Shown here piece after piece: positions 11,850 to 24,401 of a stretch of 64,000 nt of DNA. Source of the DNA: Conchocele bisecta. Taxonomy: Eukaryota; Mollusca; Bivalvia; Lucinida; Thyasiridae. The notes beneath the pieces were generated by a model, which worked only from the letters and a program-made list of their open reading frames with translations, was not told the origin of the DNA and ran no database searches. A program made the position numbers and the translations under genes. Location of the stretch: positions 116,825,370 to 116,889,369 of the forward strand of contig CM055266.1 of assembly GCA_029237695.1 (NCBI GenBank). Direction: 5' to 3'. Positions within the stretch are counted from its first letter, which is position 1; each line of letters starts with the position of its first letter.

Positions 11850-13735
11850 GGGTCAAGGTCACAAACTTAGCACATTCACAAACTTAACGTTGGGGTAAAT
11901 GCCTTATAACTTCTGTTTCCTTTCATGGAACACCTTGTTATTTCATACATGCATTCCTCAGATGACCCTCTATCATGCTGTAGTAAATCCATGACCCACC
12001 ACCCAACCCTTACCCCAAGGTCAAGGTCACAAACTTAGCACATTCATAAACTTAACGTTGGGTAAATTTCTTATAACATCTGTTTCCTTTCATGGAACGC
12101 CTTGATATTTCATACATGCATTCCTCAGATGACCCTCTATCATGCTGTTGCAAATCCATGACCCACCACCCAACCCTTACCCCAGGGTCAAGGTCACAAA
12201 CTTAGCACATTCACAAACTTAACGTTGGGGTAAATGTCTTATAACTTCTGTTTCCTTTCATGGAACACCTTGTTATTTCATACATGCGTTCCTCAGATGA
12301 CCCTCTATCATGCTGTAGCAAATGCATGACCTACCACCCAACCCTTACCCCAAGGTAAAGGTCACAACCTTAGCACATTTATAAATTTAACGTTGGGGTA
12401 ATTTTCTTATTACATCTGTTACCTTTCATGGAACGCCTTGATATTTCATACATGCATTTCTCAGATGCAAATCCACGATCCACCACCCAACCCTTACCCC
12501 AAGGTGAAGGTCACAAACCTAGCACATTCATAAACTTAATGTTGGGGTAAATGTTGTGTAACTTCTGTTTATTTACAGGGAATACCTTCATATTTCATAC
12601 ATGCATTCATCTGATGATACTCTATCGTACTATAGCAAATCCATGACCCACCTTCCACCCCTTTCCCCAAGGTCAATGTCACAAACTAAGCACATTCATA
12701 AACTTAACGTTGGGGTAAATGTCTTTTCTTGAAACGCCTTGATATTTCATACATGCATTCATCTGATGATACCCTATCGTGCTATCGCAAATCCATGACC
12801 CACCGCCCACCCTTACCCCAAGGTCACAAACTTAGCACATTCATAAACTTAACTTTGGGGTAAATGTCTTATAACATCTGTTTCCTTTCATGGAACGCCT
12901 TGATATTTCATACATGCATTCCTCAGATGACCTTCTATCATGCTGTAGCAAATCCAGAACCCACCACCCAACCCTTACCCCAAGGCCAAGGTCACAAACT
13001 TAGCATGTTCATAAACTTAACGTTGGGGTAAATGTTGTGTAACTTCTGTTTCTTTACAGGGAACACTTTGATATTTCATATATGCATTCATCTGATGATC
13101 CTCTATTGCTCTATTGTGCTGCAACAAATCCATGACCCCCCCATACCTTTCCCCAAGATCAACATCATAAACTTAACGTTGGAGTAAATGTCTTTTTATA
13201 ACTTCTGTTTCTTTACAGGGAACGCCTCGATATTTCATACATGCATTCATCTGATGATACTTCACAAACTTAGCACATTCATAAACTTTACGTTGGGGTA
13301 AATGTATTATAACATCTGTTTCCTTTCATGGAACACCTTGATATTTATACATGCATTCATCTGATGATACTCTATCGTGCTATAGCAAATCCATGACCCA
13401 CCGCCCACCCCTTACCCCAGGGTCAAGGTCACAAACTTAGCACATTCATAAACTTAACGTTGGGGTAACTGTCTTATAACATCTGTTTCCTTTCATGGAA
13501 TCCTTGATAGTTTCATACATGCATTCCTCAGATGACCCTCTATCATGCTGTAGCAAATCCACAACCCACCACCCAACCCTTACCCAAAGGTAAAGGCAAG
13601 GTCACAAACTTAGCATGTTCATAAACTTAACGTTGGGGTAAATGTTGTGTAACTTATGTTTCGTTACAGGGAACACTTGATATTTCATACATGCAATTCA
13701 TCTGATGATCCTCTATTGTGCTACAGCAAATCCAT
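11850..13735 (+). repeat. About 168-bp satellite array in intron (copy A)
   Basis: About a dozen units of the family described at 1097-2315, each with ggtcaaggtcacaaacttag, cttaacgttggggtaaatg, tttcatggaac and catacatgcattc. Units alternate in subtype: some have tcctcagatgaccctctatcatgc, others tcatctgatgatactctatcg. The array is longer than in the paralogous intron (35810-37030). Short frames here are chance. Confidence 0.88.
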
Positions 13736-13792
13736 GACCCCACCCCCCCCCCACCCCCCCCCACCCCCCGTTTCCCCACCCGATCCATGACC

Positions 13793-13876
<84 letters not shown>

Positions 13877-13894
13877 CCCCCCCCCCCCCCCCCG

Positions 13895-13962
<68 letters not shown>

Positions 13963-13972
13963 CCCCCCCCCC

Positions 13973-14017
<45 letters not shown>

Positions 14018-14095
14018 CCCCCCCCCCCCCCCCCCACCCCCCCCCCCCACCCCCCACCCCCCCACCCCCCCCCCCCCCCCCCCCACCCCTTTCCC
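13736..14095 (+). repeat. Poly-C expansion inside the satellite array
   Basis: Nearly pure C for about 350 bp, with only scattered T, A or G, starting and ending in normal satellite unit sequence (caaatccatgacccc ... ccctttccccaag). The matching place in the second copy (36650-36665) has only about a dozen C. The proline or glycine runs in its translations are not genes. Confidence 0.95.
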
Positions 14096-14452
14096 CAAGA
14101 TCAACATCATAAAACTTAACGTTGGAGTAAATGTCTTTTTATAACTTCTGTTTCTTTACAGGGAACGCCTTTATATTTCATACATGCATTCATCTGATGA
14201 TACTCTATCGTGCTATAGCAAATCCATGACCCACCCCCCACCCCTTTCCCCAAGGTCAAGATCACAAACTTAGCACATTCATAAACTTAACGTTGGGGTA
14301 AATGTCTTATAACATCTCTTTCCTTTCATGGAACACCTTGATATTTCATACATGCATTCATCTGATGACACTCTATCGTGCTATAGCAAATCCATGACCC
14401 ACCGCCCACCCCTTACCCCAGGTCAAAAACTTAGCACATTCATAAGGTTCCT
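14096..14452 (+). repeat. End of the satellite array
   Basis: Two further units of the same about 168-bp family resume after the poly-C tract and stop near ttagcacattcataaggttcc. The following 200 bp, to the next acceptor, are ordinary intron shared with 37030-37226. Confidence 0.85.
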
Positions 14453-14576
14453 TGATAATTGCAAAAATATACTAGTATTTCGTTCAACAAGAGAAGTACA
14501 CTGTTACGAATTTGTGGGTAAAAAATAATGTAATTTTAGCCCTTTTCAAGAATCCATTCTCCCCATTAAATTGTAA

Positions 14577-16257
<1,681 letters not shown>

Positions 16258-16636
16258 GCTTTGATATTTCATACATGCATTCATCTGATGATCCTCAACA
16301 TCATAAACTTAACGTTGAAGTAAATGTTTTTTTATAACTTCTGTTTCTTTACAGGGAACGCCTTGATATTTCATACATGCATTCATCTGATGATCCTCAA
16401 GGTGCACAGTCAAGTTATATAATATTCATGTTTTTTATACAACTGTGCCAAGTTTGAGTGAAGGCTGCCAACAGACGAGCTTCGTCGTCTTCTGACAACT
16501 CTTGTTTGACATTGACTTATTTTTTCCGTGTGAACGACTTTCAACGTTAAGTTTTCCTGTTTAGAATTGTAAGTTTTCGTGTTTAAGTCCATTTCTCTGT
16601 TTCTGTACAACCTGGAACCACCATACTTGACTGCTT
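16258..16636. repeat. Satellite and interspersed repeat fragments at the duplication junction
   Basis: About one and a half units of the 168-bp family (16258-16400), then the gtttaagtccatttctctg repeat body also seen at 80-235. This is the place where duplicate one ends and duplicate two begins. Confidence 0.6.
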
Positions 16637-17149
16637 CATAACTACAGGGTTAAATTTTCACGTCTATTTCTTTTCCTTGAAGAAGTTGCCCAAACACAAC
16701 GTGCAAATTAAATCATCCGATGCAGAAAAGAATATTTAATAGTATTTTGTCATGTTAGTGCCATTGTATTATCTGTTACCCAAGTATCTATGCCTTGAAA
16801 ATACCCGGCCTTCGTTGCTTTGCTTCGTTTCTTGTAATACTTATATTGCCCTTAGAATTGCATCATGCCATACACCATTCCATAAATATTATGTTTAAAG
16901 CCATGTTGTGCTTTTATGGAAAAGAAACGATCAAGCATCTGCTAGTGGTTTACATTAGAAACTAGAAACTACAGTACGCCATACGGTCTTTAAAATCAAT
17001 CCACCATGACCTACTTTTCCCCACATCTAATACTTATCCATCTTCTAACTCTAGTCTCTAAAGGCTATGACCACCATAGTTATTTTACTGCGAAACCCAT
17101 TTTATGCAGTAAAGTGTGATGTTTACTGTACAAGGTTGTGTGTTTCCAG
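16637..17149 (+). repeat. Copy of the exon a upstream intron, exon missing
   Basis: Nearly identical to 2316-2833, including the last bases ttactgtacaaggttgtg and tgtttccag. In place of the expected exon a, the sequence after the AG (from 17150) is an unrelated repeat (gttttgcttttccgtag). Thus the second copy of exon a has been lost while its acceptor remains. Confidence 0.88.
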
Positions 17150-18660
17150 GTTTTGCTTTTCCGTAGTCGGCGTCGGCGTCATCATTCAATGTTAAGTTTT
17201 CGTGTTACGGTCATTACTTCAACACCTTATCAGCTACAGTCATCAAACTTTATACATACCTTTACTATGATATGTAGATGAATATAGGACTATTAAAAAA
17301 AATCCGGGCTCCAGGGTCAAGGTCAAACTCTATTTCTTTCTATGCTACAAACTGAACATTAATGCCGTTTAACCCGTTTTCTCGTGTGCTCTGTACACCT
17401 TACCTGTAGAGAGAACAATAGCCTTCTCCGGTTGAACAATAGTGACTGGGAGAACCATTCACCTGTGCATGTGCTAGCATGTGCAAATGTCCAAACTGAC
17501 CACTATCTGACCACTATAAACTTATTACAGGTAATTTATTCAGGTAAATTACATTTCCGTAAACTGTGTTGACAATACTGTGGCAATATGTGGACCTGTG
17601 CAGATATGATATGTCGATAAATATAGGACTATTAAAAAAAATTCTGGGCTCCAGTAGCGAGCATTATTTTTGTTAATTTTTGTCACGCCCGCTTGCGGAA
17701 AGCGCGATATAGTCGGCACTTTGGCATACGTACGTACGTACGTACGTACGTATGCCAAAGTGCCGACGTACGTACGTGTGTCCGATTAAAGTTTTTGGTT
17801 AAGTTGTTTGGTTAAGTTTTTTGGTTAAACTTTTTGGCTAAGTTCTTTGGTTAAAGTTTTTGGTTAAGTTTTTTGGTTAAGTTTTTTAGTTAAAGTTTTT
17901 CGTTATACTATATCTCTGCAACTGCTTTGCCCATTACCTTGAAACTTCACATGAGTGTTTATCATCATCTATATTTTCATTCTACCCCCCTCCCGTTCGG
18001 CCCCTGTGCCCAATGTCAAGGTCAAATTACTTTTTGTTAAGGTTTTTTTGGTTTAAAGTTTTTTGGTTAAGTTTTTGGTTAACGTTTTTCGGTTAACTAT
18101 TCTTGAACTGCTTTGCCATTACCTTGAAACTTCTTCATGGGTGTTTTTAGGCATCACTATATTTTCATTCAACCCCCCTCCCCGGCAATGTAAGGTCAAA
18201 TTACTTTGAATTTTGGTAAGTTTTTTGGTTAAAGTTTTTTGTTATACTATATCTCTGCAACTGCTTTGCCCATTACCTTGAAACTTCACATGGGTGTTTA
18301 TCATCATCTATATTCTATTCCCGACTCCCCTGTCCCGTGGCTTGCTGCCCAATTTTTGGAAGTCAAGGTCATTACTTTGAAGTTTTGGTTCCTTAAATTA
18401 GTGTCGCGCCCGCATGCGGATTAAAGCGCGTTAAAGCGCGATATAGTCGGCACTTTGGCGTACGTACGTGTGTCTGGTTAAAATTTTTGGTTAAGTTTTT
18501 TGGTTAAAGTTTTTCGTTATACTATGTCTTTTTTTTTAGTGTCCATGCCTCGCCACAAGGCGCGACATGCAGGCCGCGGCCATCTATTTTTAAACTTTTT
18601 GTTTTTATTTTTTTTTCCATTTTTTTTTTCAAATTCTTTTTCAATTTTTGTCTAGTAGCA
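17150..18660 (+). repeat. Hairpin-headed repeat (family 3) with GGTTAAGTTTT body
   Basis: Two or more copies of a repeat whose head reads cgcccgcttgcggaaagcgc then gatatagtcggcactttggc, and whose body has many ggttaagttttttgg phrases and the block ctctgcaactgctttgccca followed by ttaccttgaaacttcacatg. Copies start at about 17690 and 18405. Another is at 56345-56735. The end phrase ttttagtgtccatgcctcgcc (about 18535) recurs at about 58805. Confidence 0.65.
17712..17767. repeat. Perfect 56-bp palindrome
   Basis: gtcggcactttggcatacg, then alternating gtac units, then cgtatgccaaagtgccgac. Both halves are exact reverse complements. It looks like the head of the family 3 repeat joined to an inverted copy of itself. 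Confidence 0.95.
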
Positions 18661-18697
18661 TAAGGTCGTAAGTGCTATATACGGACTATTATCATAT

Positions 18698-18775
18698 ACT
18701 AAAACAATTATTGACTAGTGAGCCACAGAATATCAGATTATATTCTATGGCTCACTAGTCAATAATTGTATATTA
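18698..18775. repeat. Imperfect palindrome at left end of element C
   Basis: Arms of about 26-36 bp (ttattgactagtgagccac ... gtggctc-type partner gctcactagtcaataa) with one mismatch in the inner 26 bp and a small loop around 18734-18740. Such a structure could be extruded as a hairpin at the transposon end. Confidence 0.85.
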
Positions 18776-18779
18776 GTCC

Positions 18780-19121
18780 CGCCGTATGGTGCATATATGT
18801 GATACAATTGCGCACATCGTGCTACAAGCATGAAACTTGGCACAATGATACATCTTGATGTACTGAACATTTTAGGATGTAGACCCACCTGGAGAAAATC
18901 CAAAATGGCCGCCATTTTCAACATGGCCGCCATTCAATACATGCATTAGAAATAATATTCTTAATGTGCGAGATAAAATCGCGTGGTTCGTGATTCCAGC
19001 ACATAACTTTCTATATATATGCATTAAGAGATAGGAAACATTTTGGAATTGAATCCACCCTAAAAAAAACAACAAAATGGCCGCCGTTTGTAAAATGGCC
19101 GCTATTGTATAGCCAATTTTG
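18780..19121 (+). repeat. Left terminal inverted repeat of element C, two subunits
   Basis: Subunit one (18790-18935) contains gatacaattgcgcacat, tacaagcatgaaacttgg, ggatgtagacccac, then aaaatggccgccattttc and aacatggccgccatt. Subunit two (about 18975-19115) ends the same way with aaaatggccgccgtttg/aaaatggccgct. The inverted partner of subunit one is at 25165-25325. Confidence 0.7.
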
Positions 19122-19126
19122 AGCCA

Positions 19127-19473
19127 CAGGGGCGGCGGAAGCCGACGATTATTGGGGGGGGGGGGGGGGGGCGAAGTTTGGCGACCCGAAGGGCCCTATC
19201 GTGCTAGGGGGGTCCGGGGGCTTGCACCCCCGGGAAAATTTTGAAATCTAAGTGGTATGAATGCCATTTCCTGCATTCTCAGCAAAGTTTGAAAAATATG
19301 TAAGACATTTTTGAAATCCAAGTGGTGTGAAACGCCATTTCCTGCATCCTCAAGAAAGTCTGGAAAATGTATTAGAATAATTATATCATTTTCACAGAAT
19401 TATTGGGGGGGGGGCCCCCCCGGGCCCCCCAATCAACAAAATTATTGGGGGGGGGGGGGGCCATGGCCCCCCT

Positions 19474-19506
<33 letters not shown>

Positions 19507-19546
19507 ACCCCCCCCCCCCCCCCCCCCCCGCTTCCCGCCGCCCCTG
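19127..19546. mobile_element. G/C-run MITE nested in element C
   Basis: The ends caggggcggcggaagc (19127-19142) and gcttcccgccgcccctg (19530-19546) are inverted, with a single extra base. The flanks share agcc, too short to assign a superfamily. Inside are repeated attattggggggg phrases and G and C runs of up to about 30, plus two copies of aagtggtatgaatgccatttcc-like sequence. No coding sequence. Confidence 0.7.
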
Positions 19547-19758
19547 AGCCCGTGTTAATTTAACAACGCTTATTCAACAACGCTATGATTTTAAAGCCGC
19601 AACGTGTATATGTTTACAGAATCTGGCTGCATCAAACCACCTTTAAATCACAGCGTTGTTGGTATATGCTTAGCGTATTGGTGACATTTCATTAATCCAT
19701 AAGTTGTTTCACATCTCAGTGCATACGTCCTGAGTTAAAGAACCAATGTAATGTCAAA

Positions 19759-20307
19759 GTGGCAGAGGTCGATCAAGCTACCAGTGTAGTTACTGTGACC
19801 ACTGAGAGGAATGAAATGGTGGATGTTGATAAACATAGACCCCCAGCAAAATCCCGACATGTAGATTGGGAACAATGCATGTTGTGCCAGCAAACGACAC
19901 ACGAGGTTCTTGTTTGTCCTGCGGATACAACGCGAACAAATGTTGGAGCTGGCTATGAAACGTTAGCAAGTAATATCGAGCAGTTTAAAAGTATTCGATG
20001 TTTACCCATCGACATTGATGTGACCAGCTTATCACAACCGGATGGTCTACTGGCATCACTTACTCGACAGAGAGCCAAGTGGCACAAAACTTGTGCTAAC
20101 AAATTCAGTAGTCTGAAGCTACAACGAGCGAAAAAGAGAAGATGCCCAGATGATGGATTTGCAGCTGGTGGTAGTATAGCAAAATTAACACGATCAAGTA
20201 CTGGTGGAGCATCCGCTGAGAAAGAAACCTCGTGCTTTTTCTGTGGTGAAGGGTTGAATCAGGCGGTCTTCGAAAAGCGTCCATGTTTCGTCTTCACAAT
20301 CGGGTGA
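19759..20307 (+). CDS. N-terminal Cys/His segment of copy C
   Basis: First open segment of the broken gene, preceding a frameshift near 20283. It contains a CMLCQQT...C and WHKTCANKF pattern, a basic cluster KLQRAKKRRCPDD that could act as nuclear localisation signal, and a second CFFCGE motif whose partner residues (HNRVKKC, HVTC) lie in the next frame. Two zinc-binding modules for DNA recognition are likely. The Met start is plausible but not proven, and upstream sequence holds no other candidate. Confidence 0.6.
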   Translation: MAEVDQATSVVTVTTERNEMVDVDKHRPPAKSRHVDWEQCMLCQQTTHEVLVCPADTTRTNVGAGYETLASNIEQFKSIRCLPIDIDVTSLSQPDGLLASLTRQRAKWHKTCANKFSSLKLQRAKKRRCPDDGFAAGGSIAKLTRSSTGGASAEKETSCFFCGEGLNQAVFEKRPCFVFTIG

Positions 20308-21113
20308 AGAAATGTGCGCGTATCTTAGACGACAGTTTGCTGTTAGGTAAACTAAGCACAGGAGACATGGTGGCGCAAGACGCTGTATATCATGTCACAT
20401 GTCTCCTTTCACTATACAGGAGAGCAAACAACGCAAGTACTGGTGACCAAGAAAGCAATGATAACCGTCTTCACGGCATCGCTTTTGCCGAGCTGGTGGC
20501 ATACATTGAAGATGCTAGAGCAGAAAGCGGTGACACACCACTCGTGTTGAAACTAGCGGATATGTACAAGCTGTATACAATGCGATTAAAACAGTTAGAA
20601 CCTAATGTATCAATTAAGGTACAAACAACACGTCTCAAAAACAGACTTCTTGATCAGTTTCCAGACATGGAGGCTCATAAGCACGGTCGCAACGTTTTGC
20701 TCGCATTTAAGGACGGGATTGGTATTGTCCTAAATGCATCACATGGCCAGGACTTTGATAATGACGCAGTCATTCTAGCGAAAGCAGCGTCAATTGTTCG
20801 CAGAGATATGTTTAATATGAAATCCACATTCAATGGATCGTTCAATTGTAACAGTCAACTGGAATCAGTTCCATTGTCACTGTCAGCATTGGTTGGGATG
20901 ATCATGGACGGGCCGAATATCAAAACCCGGTCTAGCAACGAATGCGCCTCACAAGCAACTCTTTCTACAGCACAATTGTTGTACTTTAACAGCACAATAC
21001 GACCGACGCGAAGGTTCTTCTTCAAAAATATCACAGCAAATCACGAGAAACCACCTCTCCTATATACACAGGTCTTCTTGTACACGCAGAAACAAGAAAA
21101 CGTGGACTTGTAG
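20283..21113 (+). CDS. Second segment of copy C, helical region
   Basis: Continues the first segment in another frame: KKCARILDDSLLLGKLSTGD, then YHVTCLLSLYRRA completes the second Cys/His module. Afterwards a helical stretch (FAELVAYIEDAR, LADMYKLYTMRLKQL) of unknown role. It ends in a stop at 21111-21113 caused by frame loss, since family-like sequence resumes in another frame at 21146. Confidence 0.55.
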   Translation: MFRLHNRVKKCARILDDSLLLGKLSTGDMVAQDAVYHVTCLLSLYRRANNASTGDQESNDNRLHGIAFAELVAYIEDARAESGDTPLVLKLADMYKLYTMRLKQLEPNVSIKVQTTRLKNRLLDQFPDMEAHKHGRNVLLAFKDGIGIVLNASHGQDFDNDAVILAKAASIVRRDMFNMKSTFNGSFNCNSQLESVPLSLSALVGMIMDGPNIKTRSSNECASQATLSTAQLLYFNSTIRPTRRFFFKNITANHEKPPLLYTQVFLYTQKQENVDL

Positions 21114-21539
21114 ACAAGCTATATATCTAGGATTGTCCATTTCTTATGACAGAGTACTATCCATATCCACAGACATGGGAACTGCAGTATGCGATCAATT
21201 TCAGAAGGATAATGTTGTGTGCCCACCCAATACTTCGCAAAGGTATTTTCACTACAAGTGCAGTTGATAATATTGACCACAACCCATCATCAACTACAGC
21301 ACAAGGGTCTTTCCATGGAACAGGGATATCACTATTTCAACATCCTACAATTGACTGCCCTGGAGAATGCAGAGACGTGGTCGTCCTTCGTCCGTCTGAG
21401 ACAGCAACACAAATGACTATATCGGCATTGCCTGAGTCTACACAAGTGTGCCACCCGTTATCTTACGGGAAAAGGAACCGACAGTACCGCCGCCAGTGGA
21501 GCGCTCAGAAGAAGTGAGTATCCAGTCCTATCACAAAAT

Positions 21540-22136
21540 ATGACACATCAGTTTCAGTGGCTCGAGCATACAAAAGAAGTATGCCAAGCTGTAACACATG
21601 AAGAACAAGACATGGAAATGACATGGGCAGCTTACCATGCATCAAAACAAGCAACAGCTGACCTATTGGCAGATGTGCCGATAAACATTAGTGCGTTGCT
21701 TCCTCTCTTCCAGGAAGAGGCGAAATCGCCTGCAATGATACGGCATGCGATGAATGTTATACACAAAGCCGTACAGTTCCTAAATCCAGGCCAAACACCT
21801 GTCATTGCATGTGACCAGCCCCTCTATGCTGTCGCCAAATTAATACAATGGAATTGGCCAGACACACATGGAGAAGACAAGTTTGTGATAATGTTCGGAG
21901 GTCTTCACATCGAAATGGCAGCACTGAAGATGACATTAGGAGATTGGTTACACGACAGTGGATGTACGACAGCTATTTCAGACGCCAACATTGCGTCATC
22001 TGGCTCAGCCGAGTCATTTATCAAAGCTGCCCACGTGACACGGACCCGACACGCGCATCAAGTGACAGCCAGTAGTCTGTACATATTGATGCACAGCGCA
22101 TTCTCACAGTATTTGAATAGTGATGGAAGATGGTGA
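21540..22136 (+). CDS. Central domain segment of copy C
   Basis: Holds the best conserved central block: FQWLEHTKEVCQAV, VIACDQPLYAVAKLIQWNW, FGGLHIEMAALKMTLGDWLH and SFIKAAHVTRTRHAHQVTAS. The invariant D in CDQPLY and E in HIEM are candidates for acidic catalytic residues of a transposase fold, together with E in HAHEQNN further on. This is inference from conservation between copies A, B and C only. Confidence 0.6.
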   Translation: MTHQFQWLEHTKEVCQAVTHEEQDMEMTWAAYHASKQATADLLADVPINISALLPLFQEEAKSPAMIRHAMNVIHKAVQFLNPGQTPVIACDQPLYAVAKLIQWNWPDTHGEDKFVIMFGGLHIEMAALKMTLGDWLHDSGCTTAISDANIASSGSAESFIKAAHVTRTRHAHQVTASSLYILMHSAFSQYLNSDGRW

Positions 22137-23484
22137 AGATGCGTTGTCATTCGATGAGTGGCGGGCAGTCAGTGGCTCAAATAGTCCCCAGTTCATGTAT
22201 TGGTCGATTACACTGGACTTTGAGTTGACAGTGTTGGCATTCGTTCAATCTATTCGCCAGGCAAACTTTGACTTGTACAAAGAATCGTTAGCCAAACTCA
22301 TACCCTGGTTCTTTGCTCTGAATCACACACACTACTCTCGTTGGCTACCCGTACACCTTCGCGATATGCTCGCACTTTCTACACACTACCAAATGTCGCA
22401 GCAGAGTTTGAAGCCGGACACTTTGTAGTGCGTAAAACCCACAGCCTATTCTCGGCAATAGCCATTGACCATGCGCACGAGCAAAACAATAAATGTGTCA
22501 AGGGTGACGGAGGAGTTATAGGCCTGACAGAAAGTTCTGCAGAGCTTCTGCGGTGGATGGTAGCAGGTCCTGAAGTTGCCAGAGCTATTGGAGAGTTTGA
22601 AGCAACACTGATAGATAACACGCGCAAAGGCAGCAACACAGCTAATGTGCGTCATCACGAACAAGTGAAAAGTGTCCAGACGACCTTTCAAAAACAAGTA
22701 CTTGCACTTTGTGGAGTCATTGAAAAAATGGGCAATCCATTCATGGATGAAGTGGGGATCTATTAGTTTTAGACACGAGAGACATAGTCAGTAATGATGT
22801 AATAAGCACTGTCGAGAAGATCCAAGAGGCAGGGAAAGAACAGTTGTACACTTTGTTGACAATAGACTAGGAACACGAACGGTGTCCCTCTTTCAACCAG
22901 TCAGACGAAACAAATTCCCCTTGTTTGGTTCTATACCATCAAGGACAGTGTCACACGAGAAGCAGCAAATTGTGTCTTTGAAAAAGAACTGTGCATTGTT
23001 CTCTCAACTGTACGTTTCGTGTCAGGTTCGAGGCGGAGATCTTGATGAGTTTTTTTGTCATGAAAATCAGGGATATCCACCGGCTCTCTCACAATTTGGA
23101 CAAATACGCACTGGGACAAAGTCTGATCTTGTGCACTGTTTGGAAAAACTTGTTGATGTTCAAGAGAGTGCACCTGATGTTGAAGCATTACTCCTAGATG
23201 GTGCTGCCATTGTCCATATAGTGAAGCCTGGGCATCGAAGACTTTCCATGCTTATGCACATGATGTCTTCATGAAGTATATCAAGTCACAACACAAGAAT
23301 GTCGACAGATTGACATAGTCTGGGACAGATTATGTTCCAGACAGTCTGAAAGCAGCCGAACGCACTAGACGAGGCACAGGCACAAGGCGTCGTGTTTTGC
23401 CAGACAGCAATGTACCAAGCAACTGGGAATCTTTTCTGAAGTCGGACGAAAATAAGACCGAGCTGTTCAACTACCTGTCCGAAG

Positions 23485-24401
23485 TTGCCACGACTGAGGA
23501 CCCACGACGGAAAAGAATTAATATCCACATTCAGCGATACCGTCCTGTGTAGCAGAGACAGAGACGTCACAGAATTGTCACCATGTACACACGAAGAAGC
23601 GGATACGCGACTTCTAGTACACGCAGCTGAATGCGGACGACATGGATTCAGCCGGCTGATGATTCGAACTGTCGACACAGATCGTAGTTATATGTGTAGG
23701 CTTTTTCGAGAGTTGAACGTCGCTGAACTCTGGATTGCATTTGGAGTTGGCAAACACTTTCGTTACATTCCTATCCATGCCATTGCGGATGCATTGGGTT
23801 CGAACAAATGCAGAGCTCTTCCAGTATTCCACGCGCTCACTGGGTGTGACCAAACGTCCTCCTTTGCTGGACGAGGGAAGACTACTGCATGGAAGACATG
23901 GATGAGTGATGATGGTGTGACCGACTCGTTCGTCGCGCTGAGTACCACACAACTGGTGCCACGGTCAAGGAGAAGATGCCGTTCATTGAGAGGTTTGTTG
24001 TTGTCATGTATGACAGGACAAGTACATGTCAGACAGCGAATGAGGCACGCAAAGATTTGTTCACCAGGAAAGGGAGGCCTATTGATGCTCTTCCACCAAC
24101 TTCCGCCGCCCTTTTTGAGCATACCAAACGAGTGGCCTATCAAGCGGGTCACTGTTGGGGACAGTCATTAACTCCACGTCCAGTCATTCCGTCACCATGT
24201 GACTGGGGATGGAAGAAATCTACGGCCCAAACATGGGAACCAATATGGACCACCCTACCCGAAGCGTCGAAGGTCTGTCAGCAGCTCATCAGGTGTGGAT
24301 GTCAATCGGTGAGGGGATGTGCTGGTCGTTGTAAATGTGTCAAAGCATGTATGCAATGCACTGCATTGTGTAAGTGTGGCGGCGATTGCGAACGTGACTA
24401 G
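23485..24401 (+). CDS. XPG/FEN-like nuclease end and Cys-rich tail of copy C
   Basis: Two overlapping frames give THEEADTRLLVHAAECG, IRTVDTD, ELWIAFGVGKHFRYIP, FHALTGCDQTSSFAGRGK, then SANEAR-like and FEHTKRVAYQAGHCWGQSL, DWGWKKS, WTTLPEASKVCQQLIRCGC and CKCVKACMQCTALCKCGGDC. The GCD...GRGK motif parallels the GCDY...GIG helix-turn-helix motif of FEN1. A piece after TVDTD is lost compared with copies A and B, so this copy cannot make an intact active site. Confidence 0.65.

Larger units (their letters stand above)
19759..24401 (+). pseudogene. Academ-like transposon protein, copy C (nearly full length)
   Basis: A protein of roughly 1,400-1,500 residues, now spread over three frames with several frameshifts. 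In order: CMLC...WHKTC Cys/His motif (19880-20100); CFFCGE motif with a frameshift near 20283; the helical region LADMYKLYTMRLKQLEP; DNIDHNPSSTTAQGSFHGTG (21270-21330); ACDQPLYAVAKLIQWNWPD (about 21810-21865); MFGGLHIEMAALKM (about 21890-21935); FALNHTHY; DHAHEQNNKCVKGDGG (22465-22515) and ELLRWMVAGPEVARAIGEFE; LLLDGAAIVHIVKPG (about 23190-23235); NWESFLKSDENKTELFNYL; EEADTRLLVHA (about 23595); TVDTD then a gap; ALTGCDQTSSFAGRGKTTAW (about 23835-23890); PPTSAALFEHTKRVAYQAGH; and a Cys-rich tail (24295-24395). The nuclease-like motifs suggest DNA cleavage. Assignment to Academ is from family memory. Confidence 0.78.

Noticed and set aside
13654..14119. Long glycine-rich or proline-rich reading frames on both strands
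   Set aside because: They are translations of a poly-C tract and have no start context, domain or neighbours.
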